NCBI GenBank assembly: GCA_028284155.1 | Contig: JANQSF010000085.1 | Coordinates: forward strand, 1 to 50,455 | Direction: 5' to 3' | DNA from: Phycisphaeraceae bacterium | GTDB taxonomy: Bacteria > Planctomycetota > Phycisphaerae > Phycisphaerales > Phycisphaeraceae | Length of the DNA: 50,455 bases | Part shown: positions 20,483-29,110 of the stretch, piece after piece | Layout of the letters: each line of letters opens with the position of its first letter | How positions within the stretch are numbered: the stretch's first letter is position 1 | Position numbers and translations under genes: made by a program | Notes under the pieces: generated by a model | Seen by the model: only the letters and a program-made list of their open reading frames with translations | Databases searched by the model: none | Told to the model about the DNA's origin: nothing

Positions 20483-22717
20483 TCAAACCGTGACCCCTTG
20501 TAACTCTGGCTCAACCGAGGGCGTCGCTTCACCCCGCGCTTCAAGCGTCGCCATCCCGACGGACTCGACCGACACCCCCTTGCTCACCTCGTTGTACCCA
20601 AGCACCGCGACCTGCGGCATGGTCGGCTCAAGCAGACGACGCACCTGGCCGCGCACCTGCGGTGATGCGAGCACGACCGGTTGATGGCCGGCCTGTAGCA
20701 GCGATTGCAACTCGGCAACAATCGCCGTCGTGATCCGCGCCGCGACCGAAGGCGGCATCGACATGGTCGTGCCTTCGCCCGTGCGTTCGATGTAACCCAA
20801 GATCTGATCTTCCAACGCCGGGTCGAGGCTGACGCAGAACAACCGCGGCGCGGCGCGTTGACCGTCGTCCTGTCCGTCGCCCGTCAACAGCCCGTGCCCC
20901 TCCTGCGACGGCGTGACGGCGACGTACTGGTTGCAGATCGTTCGGCGAAGCGCGTTCCGCACATACTCGGTCAGCACTTCGATGTCTTTCGTCCGTGGCG
21001 CCCAATCGCCCAGTGTTTCAACGATTGTCTCAAGGTCGCGGACGGGCACCCTCTCGCGCAGCAGGTTCTGCAAGACCTTCTGCAACTCGCTCGGCCGAAC
21101 CAGCGGCGTGTCGCCGCCGAGTACTTCTTCGACCAGTTTGCCGGCGCGTTGCTTCAACTGCTCGATCAGGTTGTTGGTTTCCTGCCGCGACAGCAGCTCG
21201 TGCGCGTGGGCTTTGACGACCTCCGTGATGTGCGTCGCCAGCACGCTCGTGCCGTCCACGACGGTAAAGTTGAGCGACTCAGCCCGCTGCTTCTGACCCG
21301 CGTCGATCCAGACCGCGTCCAGCCCGAAGGCCGGCTCTTTGGTGCGCACGCCGGGCAACGCCGTCGCCAACGGCTCGCTGGCCAGGCCGCTATCCATCGC
21401 CAGGAATTGGCCCGGATAGATCTGTCCCTCCGCCACCGAGTTGCCGCGGATCTTGACGTGGTAGTCGTTCGGCTGAAGCTGCATGTTGTCGCGGATGCGC
21501 AGCGGCGGCATGACGAGCCCCAACTCGCCGGCCAACTGTCGTCGGATCATGCTCACCCGCTCGAGTAACGAACCGCCCTGCCCCTTGTCCACCAGTTTGA
21601 CCAGGCCGTAGCCGACCTCGAGTTCCATGGTGTCGACGACCAGCATCTGTTCGACGGGCTGCTCAGCCGGCTTGGCCTGCTTCGCCTGCGCGACCTCGGC
21701 GGCCTGCTGCGTCTCGCCGCGACGGATTCGCCACGCGGCCAAGCCCACAGCGCCGCCCAGCAACAACATGGGCACCGGCGGCAAACCCGTGAACGCCATG
21801 AGGCCGAGGAAGCCCGACGTAATCGCCAATGCCCGCCACTTGCCGGCAAGCTGCTTCGTCAACTCCGAACCCAGATCGCCACGGCCACTCGATCGCGTGA
21901 CGATCAGGCCGGCCGCCAGCGAAATGACGAAGGCAGGTAACTGCGAGACCAGCCCGTCGCCGATCGTCAACTTGGTGAAGATGCTCAATGACTGCGCAAC
22001 CGTCCAACCCTTGTCGAACACACCAACAGCAAACCCGCCGACAATATTGACCAATGTGATCAGGATGCCCGCGATTGCGTCGCCACGCACGAACTTGGCC
22101 GCACCGTCCATGGCACCATAGAAATCCGCCTCCTGCGATATTTCATCGCGTCGGCGACGTGCTTCGCGTTCGTCGATTAAGCCCGCATTCAGGTCGGCGT
22201 CGATCGCCATCTGCTTGCCGGGCATGCCGTCCAACGTGAACCGCGCCGCGACCTCACTGATGCGCGTCGCACCTTTGGTGATGACGACGAACTGAACGAG
22301 AATCAGAATGGCGAACAGGATGACACCGACCACCATCGAGTTGCCGGCCACAAACGAGGCGAACGCCTCGATCACCTGGCCCGCGACGGCCGTGGCGGAT
22401 TCGGCGTCCTCGGCCTCGACGGACAGGATCAGCCTGGTCGACGCGATGTTCAGCACCAGCCGAAGCAGGGTTGTTCCCAGTAAGAGCGATGGAAACACGC
22501 TGAAGTCCAGCGGTGTCTCGACGTAGATCGTGGTCAGCAGAATGATCGCCGCTAGCGCGATGTTCGCCGCGATCAGCAGGTCCATCACCACCGGCGACAT
22601 GGGCACGACGACGACCACCAGCATGCCCACAAACGCCAGCGGGACAAACGCAGAGCGGTATCGCGCCACGGCGTCCAGCCAACGGGGGAGTACGAGTTTG
22701 GGCGTCTGTTTGGCCAT
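20483..22717 (-). CDS. flhA: Flagellar export gate protein FlhA
   Basis: FlhA forms the nonameric export gate of the flagellar type III apparatus. The 744 residues are slightly longer than usual. The N-terminal ~330 residues hold about eight TM helices (starting FVPLAFVGMLVVVVVPMSP) and the conserved FHIPEP-region segment ending in DGAAKFVRGDAIAGILITL. The C-terminal half is the cytosolic substrate-docking domain. The ATG is preceded directly by AAGG with no normally spaced ribosome site, and the leader carries a CsrA-like hairpin. It is followed by flhF. Confidence 0.96.
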   Translation of the reverse strand: MAKQTPKLVLPRWLDAVARYRSAFVPLAFVGMLVVVVVPMSPVVMDLLIAANIALAAIILLTTIYVETPLDFSVFPSLLLGTTLLRLVLNIASTRLILSVEAEDAESATAVAGQVIEAFASFVAGNSMVVGVILFAILILVQFVVITKGATRISEVAARFTLDGMPGKQMAIDADLNAGLIDEREARRRRDEISQEADFYGAMDGAAKFVRGDAIAGILITLVNIVGGFAVGVFDKGWTVAQSLSIFTKLTIGDGLVSQLPAFVISLAAGLIVTRSSGRGDLGSELTKQLAGKWRALAITSGFLGLMAFTGLPPVPMLLLGGAVGLAAWRIRRGETQQAAEVAQAKQAKPAEQPVEQMLVVDTMELEVGYGLVKLVDKGQGGSLLERVSMIRRQLAGELGLVMPPLRIRDNMQLQPNDYHVKIRGNSVAEGQIYPGQFLAMDSGLASEPLATALPGVRTKEPAFGLDAVWIDAGQKQRAESLNFTVVDGTSVLATHITEVVKAHAHELLSRQETNNLIEQLKQRAGKLVEEVLGGDTPLVRPSELQKVLQNLLRERVPVRDLETIVETLGDWAPRTKDIEVLTEYVRNALRRTICNQYVAVTPSQEGHGLLTGDGQDDGQRAAPRLFCVSLDPALEDQILGYIERTGEGTTMSMPPSVAARITTAIVAELQSLLQAGHQPVVLASPQVRGQVRRLLEPTMPQVAVLGYNEVSKGVSVESVGMATLEARGEATPSVEPELQGVTV

Positions 22718-22754
22718 CCTTAGCCGGTATGAACCTGACCGTCCTTGTTCGGTC
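22715..22754 (-). promoter_or_regulatory. CsrA-like hairpin in flhA leader
   Basis: On the minus strand, arms gaccg/cggtc (22754-22750 and 22741-22737) enclose the loop AACAAGGA. This contains ACAAGGA, an exact match to the core ACARGGA of the CsrA consensus. A second GGA occurs at the start codon as TAAGGATG (22722-22715). The stem is five base pairs. The spacing of two GGA sites about 25 bases apart is typical of CsrA-repressed leaders. Confidence 0.4.
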
Positions 22755-22771
22755 GTGTGTCAGTTTTTGAA

Positions 22772-23842
22772 CTATGCACTTTGACGACTACTGACCCGGT
22801 AGACGTATGCGAGTATCTCGGCAATCGCATTATAGAATTCGGGCGGCACTTCCTGACCGACTTCAACTGTTCGATACAGAGCCCGAGCCACTTCCTTGCG
22901 CTCGACGATGGGGACGCCGTGCAGCGCGGCTAACTGCCGGATGCGCATCGCCATGAGGTCAGCCCCCTTGGCGACGACCTTGGGGGCACGCATTGTGGCG
23001 GACTCGTACCGCAACGCTACGGCAAAGTGCGTCGGATTAGTCACAATCACGTCGGCATCGGGAACGGCCTGCCCGATGCGCTGCATCGCCAACTGGCGTG
23101 CGACGCGCGCCCGACGCTGCTTGACCAGCGGGTCGCCCTCCATCCGTTTCATCTCCTCTTTCACCTCGTGCTTGCTCATCTTCAGGTCCTGCGTTCGTCG
23201 CCACCGTTGGAACGCGTAGTCAAACACGGCCAGCAAGATCAGCAAGACCGCCAACTTGAGCGCCAAACCATAAACCAAATTGGACGACACACCGAACAGC
23301 GGCATGACGTCCAACTCGGCCAACGTCACGATCTGCGGTAGGTCCTGGTGCACGACCCACAAGGCAACCAGCGCGATCAACGTGACCTTCGCCATGCTCA
23401 TCACTAGTCTGACGCCCGCCCGCATGCCGAACATATTCTTCAAGCCCTTGATCGGCGAGAGTTTCATCAGGTCGGGCATGACCGGCTTGCCCGTCACGCG
23501 AAAGCCAACCTGACCCACCGTGGCAACCAACGCGACGGCTGCCAACGCGAGCAACAGCGGCGCGAGCGACTCGAGCATGATCCGACCGGCGAACGACATC
23601 AAGGTCGTCAGGTCGTCGCCCTGCGTCGGGTTGCGGGTCAACGCGCCTGCTAGAACGGACTCGATCGAAACCTTCATCCCAGCCAGCATTTTCATGCCAA
23701 AAACGTTGAGCAACAACACGGCGACGAGCAGCGACAACGCAGCCGTCAGGTCCGCGCTGCGCGCGACGTTACCCTCGTCGCGCGCCTCTTCCAGGCGACG
23801 CTGCGTGGGCAGTTCGGTTTTTTCGAGGTCCGACTCTGGCAT
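22772..23842 (-). CDS. flhB: Flagellar export switch protein FlhB
   Basis: FlhB belongs to the export gate and switches substrate class by self-cleavage. The 356 residues contain an N-terminal basic region, four TM helices (about 35-55, 90-115, 145-165, 185-210) and a cytosolic domain with the NPTH autocleavage site at 269-272. The linker KMSKHEVKEEMKRMEGDP is typical. It follows fliR by 53 bases and precedes flhA by 54. Confidence 0.96.
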   Translation of the reverse strand: MPESDLEKTELPTQRRLEEARDEGNVARSADLTAALSLLVAVLLLNVFGMKMLAGMKVSIESVLAGALTRNPTQGDDLTTLMSFAGRIMLESLAPLLLALAAVALVATVGQVGFRVTGKPVMPDLMKLSPIKGLKNMFGMRAGVRLVMSMAKVTLIALVALWVVHQDLPQIVTLAELDVMPLFGVSSNLVYGLALKLAVLLILLAVFDYAFQRWRRTQDLKMSKHEVKEEMKRMEGDPLVKQRRARVARQLAMQRIGQAVPDADVIVTNPTHFAVALRYESATMRAPKVVAKGADLMAMRIRQLAALHGVPIVERKEVARALYRTVEVGQEVPPEFYNAIAEILAYVYRVSSRQSA

Positions 23843-23895
23843 GGCAAGTCAATCAATACACACGGACAACGGAAGCGCGCCCCGTCGCGCGGTAG

Positions 23896-24702
23896 TCAAC
23901 CACCGAAAAACGTAGCGATATCCCCTAACGCCCTTTGAGCGACACCCAGAAACGCGCTGACCTCGCTGCTGAGGGCGGCTGTAATCACCACCATGCCGAC
24001 GAGGATACGCACGGGAAAACCGATGCTGAGGATATTGATCTGCGGCACGGTCCGAGCGATGAAACCCATTGCGACCGTGCCCAGAAAGACGAGACACAAC
24101 AACGGTCCCGCAACGCGCAGAGCAAGCTCGAACATCGAAGCCAACAGCCCCACGATCAGGTCGAGCATGTGGCCGTCCGGCCGAAACGCGCCCAGGGGTA
24201 CGTGGTCGAACGTGTTGATGAGCGTTGAAAGCAGCACACGATGACCACCCAGAATGAGGAATAACGCCAGCGCGACGATGAAGAAGAACTCGCCCACGAT
24301 GCCCGACTGGTCGTCCAGGTCGGGGTTGAGCACACCGCCCAAGCCCATGCCTAGTTGCTGATCGACGACTCGACCGGCGACCTGCATTGCGATGACCGGC
24401 AGGTTCGCGCCAAAGCCGATGATCAGGCCGATCATCATTTCCGCAACCACGACCCCGGCCAACGACCAGAGAGGAGCGTTCAGCGCCGTCACTGGACTGA
24501 TTCGCATCACCGCGTCTTCGCCCCTCGGCCAATAAAGCGCGGCGAACACATAAAAACTCAGCACAATTGAGAACAATACCTTGATTCGCACGGGAATCGT
24601 TCGGCTGCCATACATCGGCGCAAAGATAAAAATTCCCGTCAGCCGGAACAGCACCAGCAACCAGGTCAATGCCAACGGGATCAGGGATGTCAGGTCCACC
24701 AT
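23896..24702 (-). CDS. fliR: Flagellar export protein FliR
   Basis: FliR is part of the FliPQR export channel. The 268-residue protein is almost wholly hydrophobic, with about five to six membrane helices and the typical ALTWLLVLFRLTGIFIFAP start. The 86-base gap from fliQ contains a 7-bp hairpin (24742-24748 with 24753-24759, loop aaac). Confidence 0.95.
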   Translation of the reverse strand: MVDLTSLIPLALTWLLVLFRLTGIFIFAPMYGSRTIPVRIKVLFSIVLSFYVFAALYWPRGEDAVMRISPVTALNAPLWSLAGVVVAEMMIGLIIGFGANLPVIAMQVAGRVVDQQLGMGLGGVLNPDLDDQSGIVGEFFFIVALALFLILGGHRVLLSTLINTFDHVPLGAFRPDGHMLDLIVGLLASMFELALRVAGPLLCLVFLGTVAMGFIARTVPQINILSIGFPVRILVGMVVITAALSSEVSAFLGVAQRALGDIATFFGG

Positions 24703-24788
24703 TCGACTTCATGTGCTCGACCCGCTTGGCCTTCCGGACGTGCGACGCAAACGCGTCGCCCGAATCGGACCGCTCACGACAACCCACA

Positions 24789-25043
24789 CTACCCACCGGC
24801 AAACATGCGTTGGGCGAAGGCGATCATCTGCGTCGCAACCCAAGGCACGACGAGGATCGCCACAATGGCCATGCCAATGATCTTGGGCACGAAACTAAGG
24901 GTTTGCTCCTGGACTTGCGTGACGGCCTGCAAAACGCTGACGACCATGCCGATGACCAATCCCGCAACAAGGATGGGGCCGCTGAGTACGAGCATCACTG
25001 TCAGCGATTCGCGAACGACTTGAATTGCCTGATCGAGTGTCAT
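24789..25043 (-). CDS. fliQ: Flagellar export protein FliQ
   Basis: FliQ is a small export-channel subunit. The 84 residues form two membrane helices joined by the conserved loop QAVTQVQEQTLSFVPKI. The start MTLDQAIQVVRESL is usual for the family. It lies between fliP and fliR. Confidence 0.96.
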   Translation of the reverse strand: MTLDQAIQVVRESLTVMLVLSGPILVAGLVIGMVVSVLQAVTQVQEQTLSFVPKIIGMAIVAILVVPWVATQMIAFAQRMFAGG

Positions 25044-25107
25044 GTGACTCCCAGTAGCGTGAACGAGGATTGCATTGCCTGCTGTTAAGGGGTGTACATA
25101 TCCCCAG

Positions 25108-26037
25108 CTACGTCATGCCCGAAAGGTTGATCGTGTTCACTAATGCCATTGATTCGGGTATCGAGAAACTATTGAGCAGGTTGCCAGCAACGAGCCGCCA
25201 GCCGTCAGCCAATACAAAGAGCAGTAGCTTGAAGGGCAGGCTGATCAGCACGGGCGGCAGCATCAGCATGCCCATGCTGATCAGGACGCTGGAGATGACC
25301 ATGTCGATGATCAGGAACGGCAGATAAAGCCGAAAGCCCATCAGGAACGCGACCTTCAACTCGCTCAGGACGAAGGCTGGCACCAGCGCGACCATGTCCA
25401 CGTCGGCCCGGGTCAATCTCTCCGGCTCCTCCGTATTGACACCCTGATACTCCAGCATCATGTACACGTCGTCCCAGTTTTCCGCGTAGTCGATCTGGTC
25501 GAACATGAAGTCGCGCACCGGCTGCTTGGCGCGGGGCCACGCTTGCTGCTGCGTGATCTCGCCGTCCTGCATGGGCACAAGCGCCTCGTTGTTAATGCGC
25601 TGCATCGTCGGGGCCATGACAAGAAACGTCATGAACATTGCCAGCCCCACAATGACCTGACTTGGCGGCAACGACTGCGTGCCGATGGCCTGTCGCAACA
25701 AGGCCAAGACGATGACGATGCGTGTAAAGCTGGTCGTCAAGACCAGCAGTGCGGGTGCAATCGTCAGGACGGTGAGCAACAGCAGGATCGACAACGGGCC
25801 GCTCAACGGCCCGGTATCTTCATCCGCTTCTTTAGGGAAGATCCGGTTGACCTGCTCCATCACCTTCGTCGGGTCATTCGGATCGAAACCGGCTAACGCG
25901 TTCTTTTTCTCACCTTGCTCTTGTGCAAGCGCGGCCGATCCGACGAAAGGTAAGGGCAGCATCAAGACCGACGCGGCGACAACCGCAAGCCCCACTCGCC
26001 GCAAGCGGCGCACACGAATTGCTCGTGGCTCAGGCAT
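25108..26037 (-). CDS. fliP: Flagellar export protein FliP
   Basis: FliP forms the core of the export pore. From ATG 26037 (MPEPRAIRV) it has 309 residues, including a cleavable signal peptide ending near ALAQ (about residue 38) and a periplasmic segment before the first TM. Conserved motifs are LTTSFTRIVIVLALLRQAIG and MVISSVLISMGMLMLPPV. The ATG overlaps the end of fliO by eight bases. An upstream frame extension to 26172 lies over fliO and is not used. Confidence 0.95.
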   Translation of the reverse strand: MPEPRAIRVRRLRRVGLAVVAASVLMLPLPFVGSAALAQEQGEKKNALAGFDPNDPTKVMEQVNRIFPKEADEDTGPLSGPLSILLLLTVLTIAPALLVLTTSFTRIVIVLALLRQAIGTQSLPPSQVIVGLAMFMTFLVMAPTMQRINNEALVPMQDGEITQQQAWPRAKQPVRDFMFDQIDYAENWDDVYMMLEYQGVNTEEPERLTRADVDMVALVPAFVLSELKVAFLMGFRLYLPFLIIDMVISSVLISMGMLMLPPVLISLPFKLLLFVLADGWRLVAGNLLNSFSIPESMALVNTINLSGMT

Positions 26038-27010
26038 TGGCCCCCCTTCCGCCGAGTGCGCGAACCTTGCCGAGCAAGCCCGAGATCTTGTCGCGTGTGC
26101 GGTCCGTGTGCTGCTCGCCGCCGTCCGCACCTTCCTCGTCGAGGTCGGCCGGCTGGGTGTAATCACCCCCAAACCGATCGAACAATTGGCGAAATGATTG
26201 CGTCACACTGCCGGGCTGCGCGGCGGTGACGGCCGCGAGCACATCGGCGACTTCGTCCGGGTCGTCAACTTCGGCGAGCGTGCGCATGCCGCCTGGGCCG
26301 TCGCCGACCACGAGGACCCGCTCGCCAAGCCGCAATAGCACGACACTCGATCGAGGGGCGACCGTGACGCGCGTGAGCACCTCGACCACCGACGCCCCGC
26401 CGCCGAGTGATCGGCGTGTCCAACGCGTGGCGACGAACTTGAGCGCGAAGATCAAGACGATCACGATCGCCATCGCGCCCAATGTTTGCATCAGCCAACC
26501 TTGCCCCGTTGCGAGCCCCATGCCTTCCGCCGACTCGTCCGCGCCGTCAACGTTTAGATCAACCTTACGACGACGCCCCAACGGCAGCCGCTCGTTCGGA
26601 CTCATCAAGACCGGCTCAGAGTCCTTAGCTCTATCACCGCCCGCCGGCGCGGCATCATCAACCGATGGCGTGGACGGCACGGCTTGCGAGATGCCTTTTG
26701 GGCTTGCGGGCGTCGTTAGTTTCTGGATCAACCGCAACTCGCGGTCGGTCATCGGCCCGGCGTCGCCTGGATTCTTGGGGATCACCGAAACGCGATCTGT
26801 GGCACCTGCCGGTGTCGAAGGCTGGCCCAGCCGCAGCTTTTCGTTAGCCGGCGTGACCGGCGCCGGTGTCTCGATCGTCTCGCCCGCGTTCGCGTTGACC
26901 TGCGCAGCGACACCGTCGGGCGAAACAAGCACGGCAACCGCAAAGAGTACAACGCGCAACCTGCACGCCGCGTCGCCACCAATCAAAGGATGTGTCGGAC
27001 GCCCACCCAT
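26030..27010 (-). CDS. fliO: FliO-like export chaperone with long periplasmic region
   Basis: FliO helps assemble the FliP pore. The identification rests on position (directly before fliP), a single TM (about 172-192) and the FliO-type cytosolic beta domain (SVVEVLTRVTVAPRSSVVLLRLGERVLVVG). The 326 residues are longer than usual: a signal peptide (about 1-36) and ~135 Pro/Thr/Ala-rich residues precede the TM. Two copies of a short motif, PANEKLRLG (54-62) and SPNERLPLG (137-145), stand in that region. It ends with a Glu/Asp-rich stretch and overlaps fliP. Confidence 0.8.
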   Translation of the reverse strand: MGGRPTHPLIGGDAACRLRVVLFAVAVLVSPDGVAAQVNANAGETIETPAPVTPANEKLRLGQPSTPAGATDRVSVIPKNPGDAGPMTDRELRLIQKLTTPASPKGISQAVPSTPSVDDAAPAGGDRAKDSEPVLMSPNERLPLGRRRKVDLNVDGADESAEGMGLATGQGWLMQTLGAMAIVIVLIFALKFVATRWTRRSLGGGASVVEVLTRVTVAPRSSVVLLRLGERVLVVGDGPGGMRTLAEVDDPDEVADVLAAVTAAQPGSVTQSFRQLFDRFGGDYTQPADLDEEGADGGEQHTDRTRDKISGLLGKVRALGGRGANA

Positions 27011-27054
27011 GCGCCTTCCATGGCTGCGCGCCGCGCGTCGTGCGCGACGCTAAC

Positions 27055-27071
27055 GGGCGCTTCCTGCGCCC
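27055..27071 (-). promoter_or_regulatory. AGGAA-loop hairpin between fliN and fliO
   Basis: On the minus strand a 6-bp stem gggcgc/gcgccc displays the loop AGGAA, about 45 bases before the fliO ATG. It resembles a CsrA site but the match to the wider consensus is poor. Confidence 0.25.
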
Positions 27072-27092
27072 GCGTGACTATGCCGATCCGCT

Positions 27093-27578
27093 TCACTCGT
27101 CGGCCGCGGCCTGCTCGTCGGCCGCCGCCTGCGCCTGCTGTTCCAGATCGTCCACGATCTCACTGATCCGAATACAAAAGTTGTCGTTCAGCACGAGTAC
27201 CTCGCCCCGGGCGATCAGGCGGTTGTTCACGAACACGTCAACATGATCCCCGGCCAACTTGTCCAACTCGACGACACTCCCCTCGGCCAGGCGGAGCACG
27301 TCTTCAACCAACATCTCTGTACGACCCAGCTCAACCGAGACGCGCAACTCAACGTCGCCGAGTAGTTCGATCGTGCTGGCCGCCTCCGGCGACAAGGCCG
27401 GGCCGCCCGCGGTCAGGTCGGGCATGTCCGGCGCTTCGGCGACAGCCGTCGCTGCGCCACTTGCGGCTGCAACCGGCGCAGCCGACTCACCTGCCGCGAC
27501 TTCTTCAATATCCGCGCCGCCGCCTTGTAACGGCGCACCGGAATCGGTCGGCCCTTGGGGATCGTTATCGGCCATCAT
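27093..27578 (-). CDS. fliN: Flagellar switch protein FliN
   Basis: FliN builds the lower C-ring. From ATG 27578 (or the next codon, 27575) it has 161 residues; a GTG at 27650 would add 24. A Pro/Ala/Gly-rich N-terminal region of about 65 residues is followed by the SpoA (CheC-FliN) domain: [47 protein letters not shown]. The last 12 residues nearly repeat ([11 protein letters not shown]), mirrored as a short direct repeat in the DNA. It follows fliL directly, with no fliM between. Confidence 0.93.
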   Translation of the reverse strand: MMADNDPQGPTDSGAPLQGGGADIEEVAAGESAAPVAAASGAATAVAEAPDMPDLTAGGPALSPEAASTIELLGDVELRVSVELGRTEMLVEDVLRLAEGSVVELDKLAGDHVDVFVNNRLIARGEVLVLNDNFCIRISEIVDDLEQQAQAAADEQAAADE

Positions 27579-27653
27579 TAGTCTTTCGGCATTGGGAGGC
27601 CCCACACTCGAAATTCGATTCCATGCGCTCGCGTTGACCGGCGCGAACACCGT

Positions 27654-28190
27654 TCACAGGTCGGCGCGGTACTGCTGACACTTGCGGATCAACACTTCCT
27701 GCACCATCGAGTTGCCCTCGTCGTCCGTGCCCAGGCGTTCCTCGATCGCCGCGTGGAATTGCCTCGTCAGCGTGGTCAACGTCGGTTCGAGCAGGTGCGC
27801 CGGCTCGGCACGCCGAATGATCTTGGCGATGTCGGTCGCGAGTTGGTGTTCCAGCTCTTCAAGCTTCTTCTCGATGACGTCCCTGTCTTTTTGGCGGACC
27901 ACGACGTAGACCTCGGTGTCATACAGGTACGTTCGGCCGGTCTTCGTGTTCTGGAACCGGTCGGCGACGACCTCCAGCGTGGTCGGCCGGTCGGCCAACT
28001 CGGCGGCCATCTGCGCTTCGACATCGGCTTCGACCTTGGCGGGGCCGCCCGCGACGAGGAAGACGGTCGTGATGGCGCCACCTTCGACCAGCATCACCGC
28101 CAGGAAGACGAGGATCGTCTTCAAAGGCAGCTTCTTGTTCTCCTCGACGGGCGCGCCTTCTTCTTCGTTCTTTTGGGGGGTCTTGGCCAT
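27654..28190 (-). CDS. fliL: Flagellar basal-body protein FliL
   Basis: FliL surrounds or supports the stator next to the MS ring. From ATG 28190 (MAKTPQKN) it has 178 residues; a start 21 bases upstream is also possible. A basic/acidic cytoplasmic tail, one TM helix (about 26-45) and a periplasmic domain that starts with a typical V-A-x-P-like linker can be seen. The C terminus LIRKCQQYRADL corresponds to the family's conserved end. Confidence 0.88.
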   Translation of the reverse strand: MAKTPQKNEEEGAPVEENKKLPLKTILVFLAVMLVEGGAITTVFLVAGGPAKVEADVEAQMAAELADRPTTLEVVADRFQNTKTGRTYLYDTEVYVVVRQKDRDVIEKKLEELEHQLATDIAKIIRRAEPAHLLEPTLTTLTRQFHAAIEERLGTDDEGNSMVQEVLIRKCQQYRADL

Positions 28191-28264
28191 GGTGGGTCGG
28201 TCTCGTGCCAAACGCGGGGCCGTTCAGCGGTCTCCTGTCTCCTGCCTGGGCGAGCGCGATGCGG

Positions 28265-29011
28265 TCACCGGCTGGCGCTTTGTTCGGGTCGCGTGAAGTC
28301 TTCGACGAGCGCTTCACTGACCACGATCTCGACGCGGCGGTTCGGCTCCTGCTGCTGCGTCGTGTAGACGCGCTGGACCAGCGGCTCGCGGTCGGCGTTG
28401 GCGATGACCCGCACACGGTCGGCACGGATGCCGAGTTCTCGGCTGGTCAGGAAGTCCTTCACCGCCTTGGCGCGCGCGTAGCTCAGGTCCCATAAGTCCG
28501 CGTAGCGCAGGCCGTCCGTCTCTTCCATCGACGACGCGTGCCCGCGCAGTTCCAGCTTGTTGTTGAGGCCTCGCATCCGCTGGGCCACGATCACAAGCTG
28601 CCGCTTGACACTATCGGAAAGATCGGCCGATCCCGGCTCGAACGTGATGCGGCCACCGATCACGAACTTCTTGCCCTCCCGTACAACCGTCACAGTCGTT
28701 TCTTTCCCATCGATCCCCGGGTCGTCCGCGTTCGACTTCTGCCGCTCGCGGTTCATCTGGATCATCATCGCTTTCAGCCGCTCCATCATCGTCAGCTTCG
28801 GGTCGTCAGGAGACGCCGTCCGCCCGCCGCCGCCGGCCATGCCAAAGCTCTGCTTCACCTCTTTGACGATCGCCTTGAACTCGTCTTCCTTCTTCAATTC
28901 GCTCAGCGCAGCGAGCAGGATGAAAAAGGTCAGCAACAGCGACATCATGTCGCCGTAGGTCATGACCCACTCGGGCGCGCCAGCCGGAGGACATTTGCAT
29001 TTCTTGGCCAT
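28265..29011 (-). CDS. motB: Flagellar motor stator protein MotB
   Basis: MotB anchors the stator to peptidoglycan and carries the ion-binding aspartate. In the 248 residues this is Asp21 in WVMTYGDMMSLLLTFFILL. The plug region follows, and an OmpA-like peptidoglycan-binding domain fills about 115-235 (FEPGSADLSDSVK, LELRGHASSME, NRRVEIVV). An N-terminal CKC pair (Cys5, Cys7) precedes the TM. Ion type (proton or sodium) cannot be settled from sequence here. Confidence 0.95.
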   Translation of the reverse strand: MAKKCKCPPAGAPEWVMTYGDMMSLLLTFFILLAALSELKKEDEFKAIVKEVKQSFGMAGGGGRTASPDDPKLTMMERLKAMMIQMNRERQKSNADDPGIDGKETTVTVVREGKKFVIGGRITFEPGSADLSDSVKRQLVIVAQRMRGLNNKLELRGHASSMEETDGLRYADLWDLSYARAKAVKDFLTSRELGIRADRVRVIANADREPLVQRVYTTQQQEPNRRVEIVVSEALVEDFTRPEQSASR

Positions 29012-29110
29012 GATTCCATTTTCGACTTGCGATTTGCGATTGCCGATTGAAAGCTGGTGACCGGTTCATCCCTTTTCAATCGGAAATCGACGATCGGAAA
29101 TCGTCAATCC
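29012..29110. repeat. Inverted repeat of GATTGCCGAT-type units between motA and motB
   Basis: Arms of 15 bases, gattgccgattgaaa (29038-29052) and tttcaatcggaaatc (29074-29088), pair with one mismatch across a 21-base spacer. Each arm is itself a short tandem of tgcgatt/atcggaaatcg-type units. The gap is otherwise empty. Confidence 0.6.
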
